Part shown: positions 45,931 through 56,841 of the stretch, piece by piece
Layout: each line of letters starts with the position of its first letter
Position numbering within the stretch: position 1 is the stretch's first letter
DNA from: Hemileia vastatrix
Taxonomy: Eukaryota > Basidiomycota > Pucciniomycetes > Pucciniales > Zaghouaniaceae
Direction: 5' to 3'
Length of the DNA stretch: 64,000 nt
Assembly (NCBI GenBank): GCA_030280995.1
Contig: JASXTE010000014.1
Coordinates: 29,110,150-29,174,149 of the forward strand
Position numbers and translations under genes: made by a program
The notes under the pieces: model-generated
The model's database searches: none
What the model was told of the DNA's origin: nothing
What the model saw: only the letters and a program-made list of their open reading frames with translations

Positions 45931-47412
45931 GTAATGAATTTGATAGAGAGTTATTGGATATAATTGATAAGGATTTAAAAAATTATTCATTTGAAAATAA
46001 CATGTTAAACTTGTCTTTAAATGAGGACAATGTACATAGTTTTATTGACCACCAGGAAAATGCTATTAATACAAAAATGGAACCAAATGAATTAAATCTT
46101 GAACCTGATGATGAGTCTTCTGAATTGGAAACAGAAAAAATTGAATATTTTCTAAAAGAAAATCCAATGGAATCAAGAATAATTAGTAAATTATTATTAA
46201 GAATTGAAAAATTGGAAGAATTCTCTAGAGAGTCAAACAATAATACAGAAAGTGTATTATTAAACCTCACACAATCATTGAGTAAAACAGCCAATAGGTT
46301 AAAAATTATTGAGAATTCAAATAATGAATTAATCAATGAAAGTAAAAGATTAAACTCTGAGATTAAAAATTTAGAAATTAAATTAGAACATTCTCAGAAT
46401 ATTATGGCTACCATAGAGGGACATGTAAAATTGTCTTTTTCAGATGTGAATGATACCTTGACTCATGTATCTGTAATAAAAGATAGGCTAAAAAGAGTAT
46501 AAATTGAAATTTCTAACATTTTGAGAATACTGATAAAGTATAAGATAATACCTCTTATGTGGAAAGATTACCAGTTTTTATGAAACACTCAGATGATAAA
46601 CCAATGATTGAACATGAACATAGTGTCATGGGCTCTGAGAATACAAAATCAGTAAAGGATGAAATAAATGATCATCTTTCTAAAGTAAGTGAATTACTCA
46701 ATATTCCTCAAGTTAGGGAAGAAAAAACTAGCCAAAAGAACTGGCCTAATTTAGATCAGTACCCTTCTTTTGACGGGGATTCAAAATCTGATTGGAAACA
46801 ATTCATTCAAAGAATTGATAACTTAGAATTTTCATACAAATACCTGATGAAGAAATTACATTAAAATTTATATCTTCATTTACAGATGTGGCCTTATTAT
46901 GGTTTGAATCTGTATTGAGTGAGGGAATTAACTACTCCTGGAATGAATGGAAGGCACTAATTGAAAGACAATTTGGTGGCCCAAAATTCAGAATCACTCA
47001 ACAAAGATTGTATGAAAGAGCCAGATATAATCCAAATGCTGGAGATAAACCCATAGTCTTTTTAATGAATTTAATAAAAATCATGAAAGCTATGGATCCA
47101 AAAATGGATTATGATGAGTGGAAAGAGAAAATAATATACAAGTTGCCTATATCAGTTAGAGAAATTATTGTAGCTAGAACTAAAACCATCAGAGATACCT
47201 CTGGGTTCATTAATATATGCAATGAAAAAATTTTAAACCACAAATATGAAACCAAGTATAATAATTAAAAACAAAGTGTTGACGTAGTAAAACCTACTAC
47301 AAGTAAATTTCCAGTAGGGAAGAAAAAACCTTCAGCTCCCCTTGTCCCTAAAAGACAAGAGAATAACACTTGTTATAAATTTAATGAACCTTAGGTTAAG
47401 GGTCACATGTGT
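45931..47412 (+). pseudogene. gag exon 2 of element D (coiled coil, capsid, zinc knuckle), disrupted
   Basis: An open segment to 46502 is acidic then coiled-coil (LLLRIEKLEEFSRESNNNTE, SEIKNLEIKLEHSQNIM). After stops near 46500-46558 the capsid part follows (46559-46864, 46888-47268): NWPNLDQYPSFDGDSKSDWK, FGGPKFRITQQRLYERARY, IIYKLPISVREIIVARTK. The zinc knuckle (47371-47412) reads CYKF, NEP, stop TAG, VKGHMC: second Cys lost and a stop at the same codon as in E. Confidence 0.75.
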
Positions 47413-50400
47413 AAGAAGAGAATAAATTTTATTGAAACCTCACAAAATTCTGAACCAAGTAATCATGAAGATGAGAACGTGGAATCCAGTGAGGATTGTA
47501 AAAGTAACATATCTTACAGTGATTATGAACATGAGATATTTGTATTAGAACAGGATATTATCTTCCTGAATGATGCTATACCTCATACAGACACATCTTT
47601 AAATTCCATTGAGGAAGCTGAAATAATTAAAGATGTATCTCATGATACTTCAAAAATTACACCTATCAGAGCACCTGTTATCATATGTGGAAAAGTAATG
47701 AATTTCATTCTTGACACTGGGGCTTCAGTTAGTGTAGTTTCAATTAATACATTAATGAAAATTGACAGTAAGTACAAAGAAAAACTAGAACCCGTTCAGA
47801 CAAAGAACTGGAGGGGTTTTGGTTCAGTTTTAAATCCAATTGGCAAATACAAAGCTGCTGTATTCTTTAAAGATAATAATGGTTATGTTAGAGCAGTGTG
47901 TGATTTGTTGTAATGGATAATAATAATTGTAGTGATTGGTTTATTATTGGCAATGATTTATTGACAAAATTTGGCATTAAACTAGATCCTGCAAACAGTT
48001 GCTTCACTATAGGTGTGAATGGTAAGAGAAAATTCAAAATATGTTCTGAAAATTCAGTGTATGCCATTTCTCCTAAAGAAGAACAACTGCAAGGTGGAAG
48101 AACCACCACTGAAGTGGTTGATTTGGACAATGAAATACAAAAGGCCTCTTTCAGTCCTCAACTCTCAAAAATTGAAGAAGAAAATATTTTGAGATTGATT
48201 AAATCATATCCTATGGCATTTGATCATGGTTCAAATGAACAAGGATTGGTCAAAGACCATGAGATGAAAATCTCTTTAAGTTGTGATTTGGATAATATTC
48301 CTGGCAACTTGAAAAAAAAACATTACCCAGATTCTCCTGCAAAAGTTAAAGATATTGAAGATAACATAAAAATGTTGTTGGAAATGGGTATTGTTGAAAA
48401 AGTGGCACAACAAATAAGTATTGTGTCATTTCACCAGTATTGATCACTTATGAAAAGGATAAGGCAAGATTATGCAGTGATTATAGAGCTCTGAATACAT
48501 ACACTGTATATGATATTTACCCTCTACCAAGGATAGCTTCTATCCATGCTACTTTACAAGGAGAAAAATATATTTCCTGTCTATATGGAAACAATGGTTA
48601 CCACCAGATTCCTGTGGAAAGACATTCTAAAATTACTTATTAATAACCACACATATGGGTATATATAGGTATGTGAGAGTGCCATTTAGCCCAAAGAATG
48701 CGCCTTCAGTCTTCCAAAAATTAATGGATAGTGTTTTCCAACAGGAAATGGTTGAAGGATGGCTTTTGGTCTATATTTATGACATCATAGTGTTTTCAAA
48801 AACATATGATGAACATTTAAATCACCTGAAAAGAGTCTTTCAAAGGATGGATGAAATAAATATGACAATTGCAATAAAGAAATGTAAGTTTGGATTTCAA
48901 CCCTTGAAAGTACTTGGACATGTTGTATCTGGATTAGAAATTTGTGTTGACCAGAAAAATGTGGCAGCAATTAAAAACATTGGTATACCTAAAAATGTAA
49001 AAGTGGTTCAAAGTTTTTCGGTATGTGTGGATATTATAGACAGTATATTAAAAATTACCAATCCATTTCAGCTCCTTTAAAATTATTAATCAAGAAAAAT
49101 GAGGCTTTCATTTGGAATAATGAAAGACAACATGCCTTTAATAAATTAAAGGAATGTTTAATGTCAGCTCCAATATTGGGACTGCCAGATTTCACCCTAC
49201 CTTTTATCTTGTACACTGATGCAAGCTTCATAGTTTTGGGTGCTGCTTTACAGCAGAAACAGATAATAAATGGAAAATTATCTGAAGTATTTATCTGTTA
49301 TATATCCAGAACCTTAAGAGAAACCTAATTAAGGTATGGTGCCACACAGCTGGAATGTTTAGCCGTGGTGTGGGCTTTGGAGAAACTTCATTACTATCTG
49401 GAAGACCAGAAGTTTGAACTTATAACAGATTGCAGTGCAGGAAAATCATTACTAAACAAGAAAACCCCTAATAGGCACATGTTTAGGTGGCAACTAGCTG
49501 TACAAGAGTACAGGGGAAGAATGAAAATCACTCATAGAGCAGGAACATTGCATTCTAATGTGGATTTATTATCCAGAAGTCTTTGCCAAATGATGCTGAC
49601 ACCCCAGCTTATATACCTGAAAATGAGGTTATACATATATTTGGGATATATATAGTAGATTTAGAGGAGAGTTTATGCAAACTATATTGGAAAATTATTA
49701 ATCTTATGAAGATTTACTAAACTATCTACCATTCTAAATGATCCAACTAATGCCTCCATGAGTGCATTAATTAAAACCTTGCCTCCAAAGTATAGAAATG
49801 CGTTGGAAAAAGGTAAAATGTCGATTGAAGATGGATATATATATTAAAGGAAAACGTTAAGTAATGTAATAGTGATACCACCTTCTATGAAAGAGTTAAT
49901 GTTTAGTACTTGTCATGATGACATCTTAGCTGGTCATTTTGATTTTAACAAAACATTAACCAGAGTTAAAAATACAGCCTGGTGGATAAACATGAAAGAA
50001 GATGTACAAAAATACATTGAAGCATGTGACTCTTGTCAGAAATCTAAAAGATTAACTGGGAAGAGAGCTGGGTTGTTGCAACAAATAGAGCAACCAAAAG
50101 CTCCATGGGAAATTATAAACATGGAATTTGTAACTGGCTTGCCATTAGCAGGAAAAGAATGTTTCAATTCTTTCTGGGTAATAGTAGATAGATAAACAAA
50201 AATTTGTAAATTTATCCCTACCCATAAAGAGGTATCTGCAAAACACTTGGCATTACTATGGTAGACTCAGATGATGAGTACTGCTGGGTTCTCCAAATCC
50301 ATAATCTCTGACAGAGACCCTAAATTCACTTCCGAGTTTTGGACATCCTTGATGGAAGTATCAGGTTGCCAATTTAAGTTGTCTACAGCACACCATCCAC

Positions 50401-51202
50401 AAACTGATGGCCTGGCTGAGAGGATGATACAAACTCTAGAAGACATGATCAGAAGATATTGTGCCTTTGGATTAGAATACAAAGTCAATGAGAAATTCAC
50501 ACATGACTGGGTAACATTAATTCATGGCCTTGAATTTACTTATAACAGCACAACTCATTCTGTAACAGAGAAAAAACCATTTGAACTCTGGCTGGGATAT
50601 GTACCAAATACCCCAGTAAATCATTTAAATAAATTACCAAGGTTAGATATACACCCTGGTACTAAATCCTTTATTCATATGCAACAAATGTGAAGAAAGC
50701 ATGCAGAAGAATGCATCCAAAAAGCATTTGAATATGAAAAAAAAGGTGGGATAAATATCATAAAGAATTTGAATTCAAAAAAGGAGATGAAGTCCTAATA
50801 TCAACACTACATTTTAACTTATGAGTTAATGTTAAATTAAAGGATCCCTTTGTAGGACCTTTTTTAGTAATTAAAATGGTTGGTAATAATGATGTGGAAG
50901 TCATATTATATGCCCCATATGTTAGAAAACATCCAGTTTTCCCTATCTCATTATTAAAACCTTACCATGCAAATGATCCTGACTTATTTCCAAAAAGAAG
51001 AGGAAGGCCTAAAAAGCAACGTGAAGAAATTGTGGAAAAGGTAAAGATTGAAAAAATACTCAAGAAAAGACTTCTTACTAAAGAGAAGGGAACTGAGTAT
51101 TTGTTAAGATTTATGGGGATATCAAATGAATTTGATAAATGGATACCTGAAAAAGAAATTTCTAATTTATCCACCTTCCTTAAAAAATTTAAACATGAAT
51201 AA
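47413..51202 (+). pseudogene. protease-pol of element D, disrupted
   Basis: An acidic spacer leads to protease with FILDTGASVSVVS (about 47704-47742) and, after a stop at 47913, FIIGNDLLTKFGIK. RT (about 48300-49080) has LCSDYRALNTYTVYDIYPLP and a catalytic box VYIYDIIVFSK, where YIDD has lost its first Asp. RNase H (49190-49580) has LYTDASFIVLGAAL and RHMFRWQLAVQEYRGRMK. Integrase (49872-50693) has the finger H...HFDFNKT...CDSCQKSK intact and a core with NMEFVTGLP (Glu where E has the catalytic Asp), SDRDPKFTSEFW and TDGLAERMIQ. The tail is GPFLVIKM...HPVFPISLLKPYHAND. At least eight frame breaks. Confidence 0.85.
50994..51202 (+). other. AT-hook and chromodomain tail of element D integrase
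   Basis: KRRGRPKK (50994-51017) is followed by IEKILKKRLLTKEKGTEYLL, RFMG, DKWIPEKEISN and LSTFLKKFK. The aromatic/Trp spacing fits a chromodomain, and the pair has the same layout as in E, in a copy that is otherwise decayed. Confidence 0.75.
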
Positions 51203-51368
51203 ATTTTTGTTTCACCAGCTGAGGGGTAAAAACCAGTACTCATAATATTTTATTTTTTTTTATTTCTTTAAAGAATAATCTTAATGCTACAGAATTAATC
51301 TGAATACCTGAAAATTAGCAAAAAAATAAATAAAATGTATAACTTATCATTTTTATTGTTTTTTTTTT

Positions 51369-51378
51369 GGTGGGCGAG
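51369..51378 (+). other. Polypurine tract of element D
   Basis: GGTGGGCGAG immediately precedes the 3' LTR TGTCAGCC, after a run of T. It contains one pyrimidine pair, acceptable for an old copy. Confidence 0.6.
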
Positions 51379-51890
51379 TGTCAGCCTGTATATCCCCAGG
51401 ACTGAGTAAAAATTACTTATAAGTTATATTAAACACATGAATTATACATGGGAACAATAAATGAGAGTACACAAACAGTATACATAAGTAAAATTATGAT
51501 AATACACAAAAAATGCCATTATAACACCTTATATACACGCATATATCCACCTTTTATAAGTCTTATTTACTTAATATTAAGATGGAATATGTTAGTGTAA
51601 CCTTAAGAACCTTAATTTTAAGGCTACATAATTTTTAAGTATACTTAAAGCTATTATTTTCATTGTTTAATGCAAAAAACAAGAAATGGGCTTTATTTCA
51701 CTTAAACGTTGATTATATGCACTATAGATTTAAGAATATTTAAAATACACTTTGAAAGTTCAATTTGTTTCATTTAGGACTATTTATTTGTCTACTTAAA
51801 TGCATGAAAATAATAATTTTCAAATTTTGTGTTTTTTATGCCAGAAATGGTTTCTGTGTACTGGCCACATTCTGCCTGCATTTTTCCCGT
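51379..51890 (+). repeat. 3' LTR of element D, left part, cut by C
   Basis: TGTCAGCCTGTATATCCCC onward matches 28974-29490. It stops at ATTTTTCCCGT where C's LTR starts; the continuation GTGAATAGC seen at 29487 should lie beyond C, outside the window. Confidence 0.9.
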
Positions 51891-52965
51891 TGTAGACAAT
51901 CCTATAGTACTAGCTATAGGCCTTGACCAAGGGAGTTGGAGAAAAACCAGAGAGAAAATCCCCTGTCCCTTTAGAAAAATAGAGTGAGATTTACTTGCTA
52001 AAGTAAGCTGGTTCCTGCTTTGCTAAAGCTCCTTTTCAACACACTTGACTGCTTGGTGAGCTAAGAAAGTAGTCCCCAGATAGACTACCAGACCAAAGAA
52101 CTGAAATGTAGAACAATTTCCACACCAGAGACAGCAAAGATACTTGATGTAGGCTACAAATACACACCAGAGACAGCAATAATACTTGCTATAGCTTGCA
52201 AGACTATAACAGAGAAAACAGTTGCCAAAGTTAAGTTAAATGAAGAACTCACTTGCAACAAACACAGCCAAATTGTGGCTAGAAAACAGTGAAAACTTAG
52301 TGAGGAACAATGATATCACCTCCGGATGGTTGTATGATGATTAAGGTTGCCCCAAACTGTCTTATTCACTATGTACACACAGACCACTAACTAAGAGACC
52401 ATGCGCACCCACCAATCTGGCGCCTGTACCCACCAAATTGAATAAAAAACCCTCCTGAAGCGCTCCCTAACCTCCTAAAACAGAGGCGGGCGGGCCGCCT
52501 GAAGCGGCCTGGCCTCCCTGAAGGCAGAAAACCAATAAAAACAACTAATCTACTTAGAAAAATTAGCTACAACTACTAAAATCTTTAAAACACACAATTT
52601 CACTATAACAACATTGAGACATGAAATATAGAGAAAAATTAGCTCTATTCAATGGTACTAAGCACTTAACCCTAAGACTTAAGGTTAGCCTGTAAAGCAT
52701 GAAAAAAAAAATTAAACAGCTATCTTTTATAAATGAAAAATGAGGAAATGACCCCTTAAAACTTAGAATATGAAAAATGTCTTCATCACATAAAATATAG
52801 AGAAAAACTGGGGCTATCCAATGATAGTACCCACATATCTGCAGACCCAATTTCCACGGAATAAAACCAGAAAAATACCCAATTCCTTAACAGATGTCAA
52901 TTAAGACATGCACAAACAGCGCCAAATCACGCAACAAAGGCCCCTGCCAATGTTGGAAGACCACA
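51891..52965 (-). repeat. 3' LTR of element C (1075 bp)
   Basis: TGTAGACAATCC to TTGGAAGACCACA on the plus strand, followed by TCCTCCCTCC. The antisense gene AO1 starts 48 bp beyond its edge, so this LTR probably supplies or flanks the antisense promoter. Confidence 0.9.
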
Positions 52966-52975
52966 TCCTCCCTCC
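52966..52975 (-). other. Polypurine tract of element C
   Basis: Sense strand GGAGGGAGGA immediately before the 3' LTR TGTGGTC. Its complement is in the 5' leader of AO1. Confidence 0.75.
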
Positions 52976-53013
52976 AATTAAGAATTTCCACATTCTTTCT
53001 TCATCAAACCACC

Positions 53014-53654
53014 ATGTTCAACCTTCCTCCCAAACATGCCTCTGAAATGGGTCCTTGCCAATACTGCATTGACAATAATCTAATCTGCACCATCACACCT
53101 TTTGTCCATCCATACAGAACGTCCTGTGATGTCTGCCAACCCAGAAAGAAGACCTGCTACAGACCTGGTCCATTATCTTCTGCAAAAGATTCACCTCCAC
53201 CACAACCTGGTCCATCTTCTACCAGCACCAAAAGATCTAGGCCATCCATCCTTATACCAAGATTAATCAAAAAGATTCACTCTTCCCAGAAGAGTTCCAC
53301 AACCCATAAAACAACAAGTTCAACCATCCCTGGTCCATCTGATGGTAAAGAACATTCATTTCTTCCTTCAACTTTAAAACTGATGACTTCTCAGTTCCTC
53401 CATCTTCTGATAGTGATGATAACAATGTAGGATCCATTGCACCACCAATGCCAAACCACTTGCCCGCTATCAAGGCCAAGTTCCAACAACACACATCTCA
53501 ACAGAAACAACTTCTTCTTCACTACTTCCAATCCACTCCTGCTAGAGATCCACAGGACATTGAGAACAGAAGACACCTTATTCACCAGCTCAAGGCTAAT
53601 TCTGAACACTTCATTTCATCTCTTGATTCCCTCTGTAATTCCACTAGTACTTGA
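53014..53654 (+). CDS. AO1 antisense zinc-cluster gene, element C (intact)
   Basis: ATG 53014. Exon 1 53014-53344, intron 53345-53394 (50 nt: GTAAAG donor, ACTGATG branch-like site, TTCTCAG acceptor), exon 2 53395-53654. The frames join exactly to give 196 residues with no stop. Cysteines at 15, 18, 25, 38, 41 and 48 give CX2CX6CX12CX2CX6C, the spacing of fungal Zn2Cys6 clusters, but the basic half (CDVCQPRKKTC) is second rather than first. After it come RPGP, a Ser/Pro-rich hinge, RSRPSILIPRLIKK, an acidic patch (DSDDNN) and a polar C-terminal block (KFQQHTSQQKQLLLHYFQ, LIHQLKANSEHFISSLDSL), possibly helical. I infer a small DNA- or RNA-binding protein; no family match is known to me. Confidence 0.75.
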
Positions 53655-54329
53655 GTTTGATCAAGAAAAGAAAAATTGACCACACCCTCTATAGGATGTA
53701 ACCACAAAACAACCCTCAGTTTTAAGTCTTGGGGGACCATCCTCATTTTATAGTCTTGGGGGACTCAAAAACCCTCAGTTTAAAGTCTTGGGGGACTCAA
53801 AAACCTAAATCATAAACCCAGAACCAGAGATCAACCACATTAAGACACAGAGAAAAAACTAACATTCTGGGTAATTGTAAATAGAGCAGCCAGCCCATCA
53901 ATTACCCCCAAACTTGCCTTTGCTAAATTTGGAGGCTCCCCCTGTGGATACCCTCCACCAATCTTTCAAAACCAACTCCAACAACAAAACTCATTCCTTA
54001 GTTTATAGTCTTGGGGGACTCAACCAACAACAATCCTCAGTTTAAAGTCTTGGGGGACTAAAACAGCTTTCAGTTTAAAGTCTTGACAGACTAGTCTTGA
54101 TAAAATCTTGAAACCAGCCAGTTTAAAGTCTTGGTGGACTAACAGAAACCAGATTTCAGTTTAAAGTCTTGATGGACTGACGGAAATTTGCATAAAATAG
54201 ACGCAGCCAATTTCATACAGAGCACCGCTACAGCCAACCTGCGGAACTTCCACCTTCACTTCATCATCTACCCATCACTGACAAAAATCTCCTCCTATCC
54301 CTTTCCATCATCTTTTCTCACCACAGATC
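53655..54329. other. AO1-AO2 spacer with AGTTTAAAGTC array and hairpin (element C)
   Basis: Eight or more units of the AGTTTAAAGTCTTGGGGGAC type (about 53718-54180), three before and five after a decayed GGGTAA hairpin (53869-53910). Later units read GATGGAC or GACAGAC instead of GGGGGAC. The segment ends in a pyrimidine tract and CACCACAG before the AO2 ATG. No ORF. Confidence 0.7.
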
Positions 54330-55661
54330 ATGGCTGGATCTCCTGATGTTAACCCTTCTACTCTCCCTTGCTTCACTGCTCCCAAGGACTATGCCTGCAA
54401 ACAGTGCATCCACATGTGCAGACCTTGCACATTCACTCTTCCAACTCTTGAAGCCAAATTCTACAACAGGGCTTGTGATTCTTGCTATTCCAAAAAGAAA
54501 AGATGTGACAGAGATGTCAACTAACCTATTCCTCCTCCTTCACCTTCTCATAAATACATCTCTAGATCCCCTACCAGATCCCCAGAGCTTGGTCCTTCCT
54601 CCTCCTTATTATCTTCAGCACCTTCCAGAAGATCCAGAAGCTCAGCTTCCAGAACTCTTCCCAAAAGACCATCCTTAGCTTCCCAAGAAACTGCTTTTAT
54701 CTCTGCTAAATTAGCTCCAAAAGCATCAAAATCAGCTCCTAGGCTTCTAGACCACGTCCAGGTGGCCGGCCTGCCTCACTAGACAGTGAAAATCAGGCTC
54801 AAAACCTCCAAAAACAACCAGAAAACAGCCAAATTCAATCAATCAACGAAAACAACTCTACGCAATCACCTCCCACTGCTCCCAGAGCAATGCAGGCAAC
54901 CCTTCCAAGTTCCAAAAACTCCAAATTTTCCCAATTTTCTAGGAGACCTGCCAGAGAACCCCAAGAAGAAACCAGAGCACCCAACAATGCACCAAAGCAA
55001 CAACTTCGTCCCCAGTTAAGACAACAAAACTACACCTCTCCTCTGTCAGCCAACTCACCACACAATATGGGGGGCGGACTTGCTAGCAAGTCCGCAACCT
55101 TGGACCCAAACTCACCATAGTATGAACACACATTGAGCTATTGATAAAGGAACCATACAATCAGGGATGAACACCACTCAGTAGAACAGTTTTAGGTGGG
55201 TGTTCAAGTAGAGTTCAGTATGGGTTCAGTATGAGTTCAGTCTGAGTTCCATCTGAGTTCCATCTGAGTTCAGGTTGAGAACTTGCTAGCAAGTCCACCC
55301 CCTATATTGAGTAGTGACTATTCTTCTGAAAGTTCCATTCCTTAAAAAGCTCCATCCAGAAGAGATCAATCTGCTTCCAAATCACCCTCTCCTGCTCCAT
55401 CTTTTAACCACCCTGGTACTCCATCACCAGCACCTCCTCCAGCTGAATCTAACAGAAATAACAACCACAACAACAACAACAATCCCACTGCTCCAACTAA
55501 GCCCCAGGAACATCAGCCTCCTAGTTCACCTTCTCAAAATCTTTCAGAGGAAGACCATGAGAATCCATATCTTTCCCTGGTTGATCCACCCACATTGACC
55601 ATTAAAAAATTGTCAGAGATCCAAATTTCGGCTGCTTACAAATTTGATGAGCTTCCAATAT
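54330..55661 (+). pseudogene. AO2 antisense zinc-cluster gene, element C (stop, MITE insertion, last exon deleted)
   Basis: ATG 54330. Residues 1-64 are open: MAGSPDVNPSTLPCFTAPKD, then Cys at 23, 26, 33, 49, 52 and 59 (CX2CX6CX15CX2CX6C, with an extra Cys at 30) and the basic KKKRCDRD. A TAA (54522-54524) replaces a Tyr codon. The frame continues through RSPTRSPELGPSSS to a stop at 54775-54777. The next coding segment is in another frame (from about 54886: SQFSRRPAREPQEE). A 261-bp MITE interrupts it at 55055. After it the Ser/Pro/Asn-rich part and the GTAAGT donor (55662) remain, but the last exon found in A, B and G1 is deleted; sequence goes straight from ATTACTGA into AT-rich DNA. Confidence 0.7.
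55056..55316. mobile_element. CACTA-like MITE (261 bp), TSD ACT
   Basis: The left end CACCACACAATATGGGGGG and the right end (reverse complement) CACTACTCAATATAGGGGG form terminal inverted repeats of about 38 bp with five mismatches, including the palindrome GGACTTGCTAGCAAGTCC. A 3-bp duplication ACT flanks it (55053-55055 and 55317-55319). Removing one ACT and the insert restores the AO2 reading seen in B and G1. Six 11-bp GAGTTCAGTAT-type repeats lie inside (55211-55276). CACTA ends and a 3-bp duplication point to the CACTA (CMC) superfamily. It has no coding capacity. Confidence 0.85.
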
Positions 55662-56841
55662 GTAAGTACCAAATCAATTATCCCATTCCTTCAACAAAAA
55701 TAATTACTGAAATGAAATAAAATAAAATAAATAAAATAAAATAAAATATAAAAAATAATACAAATGGTATCCCCCAGCCAATTGATGAGCTGATCCCCTG
55801 ATACCTTACCCACATCCAAGTGCACCTTGATGTGGATACACAATTAAATCTTTTAAATGATTAACAGAAATCAAAAATCAAAAAATTTAGAAATTCAGAA
55901 GATAATAAAAATAATGAAACACAGAAACACATGAAATAAATAATAAATAAAAAAAGAAAATAGCATTGCCCAGCCAATTGATGAGCCTTTCCCCACCAAT
56001 GCTTTCCCACATCCAGGTGACCCTGATACAATAACACCCTAAATTTTTGATTTTATAATTTTAACAACCCCCATAAAAAATTAAAAGAAAAAAAGAGAAA
56101 AAAGAAAATAATCTAAAACTGCTATCTAGCAAAAACATAACTGCAAAATAAAAAAAAGTCCAGCTCCATAGATGGTCCAATAAGGGAAAGTCCGGTCCAT
56201 AAAAATGATCACTGGGTGGGCTCCCTCCAATAAATAAAAATGATGGGAGACCACCAGTGATCCACCACCAATCTGAAAGAACCAAAGATAAAGAAGCCAG
56301 TCCCAAACCAGTTTAAAGTCATAGTGGACTTGAAACCTGAATAATAAACAACAGAACTAGAATTCAACTAGGAAAAAGAAAAGACTTGAGACAGACATTT
56401 TGGGGTAACTGTTCTACAGAGCGGCCAGCTCATCAGTTACCCCCACACTTTCCAAAATAAAATCTAGAAGCCCCCTCTGAATACCTTCTAACAAAAACAC
56501 AACATCCAACACAAAAAAAACAAAACCAATAAGAGTGAAGAGACCAGCACATGAAAACCAGAGGAAATTCCAGTTTAAAGTCATAGAGGACTAAAACCTG
56601 TGAAAAGAAACCAATACTAGGGCTCAACCAAATTAAGAGAAAGGGTTGGAAACAGACAATCTGGGGTAACTTTTGATAGAGCAGCCAGCCCATCAGTCAC
56701 CCCAACACTTGCCAAGATCAAATATAGAAGCCCCACCCATGGGTACCTTCTAGCAAAAAGTTTCCAACACAAAAGCTGCTCTGCAACACTAAAAAATTCC
56801 TAAACAAAAAGAACGTTTCATAGTTTATCCTCATTGCGGAG
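55662..56841. other. Convergent non-coding region of element C
   Basis: It starts at the orphan splice donor of AO2. Then come AT-rich DNA, SR-a, SR-b, AGTTTAAAGTC motifs (about 56310 and 56573), hairpins at 56402-56443 and 56663-56704, and TCTAGAAGCCCC blocks, up to the pol stop. No gene. Confidence 0.7.
55766..56039 (+). repeat. SR-a and SR-b pair of element C
   Basis: SR-a (55766-55841) is the cleanest copy: GGTATC/GATACC outer stem, AGCCAATTGATGAGCT core, CCACATC(C)AAG/CTTGATGTGG second stem. SR-b (55963-56039) has GCATTG/CAATGC; its second stem has lost the 3' strand (GATACAATAACACC). Confidence 0.75.

Noticed and set aside
54750..54885. An intron joining the zinc-cluster exon of AO2 to its Ser/Pro-rich segment
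   Set aside because: A CTCCCAG acceptor is plausible, but no donor gives the right phase in C, and B and G1 differ in spacing. It remains unresolved (intron or frameshift).
55210..55276. The 11-bp tandem repeat as an independent microsatellite
   Set aside because: It lies wholly inside the MITE and resembles the subterminal repeats of CACTA elements, so it is part of that element.
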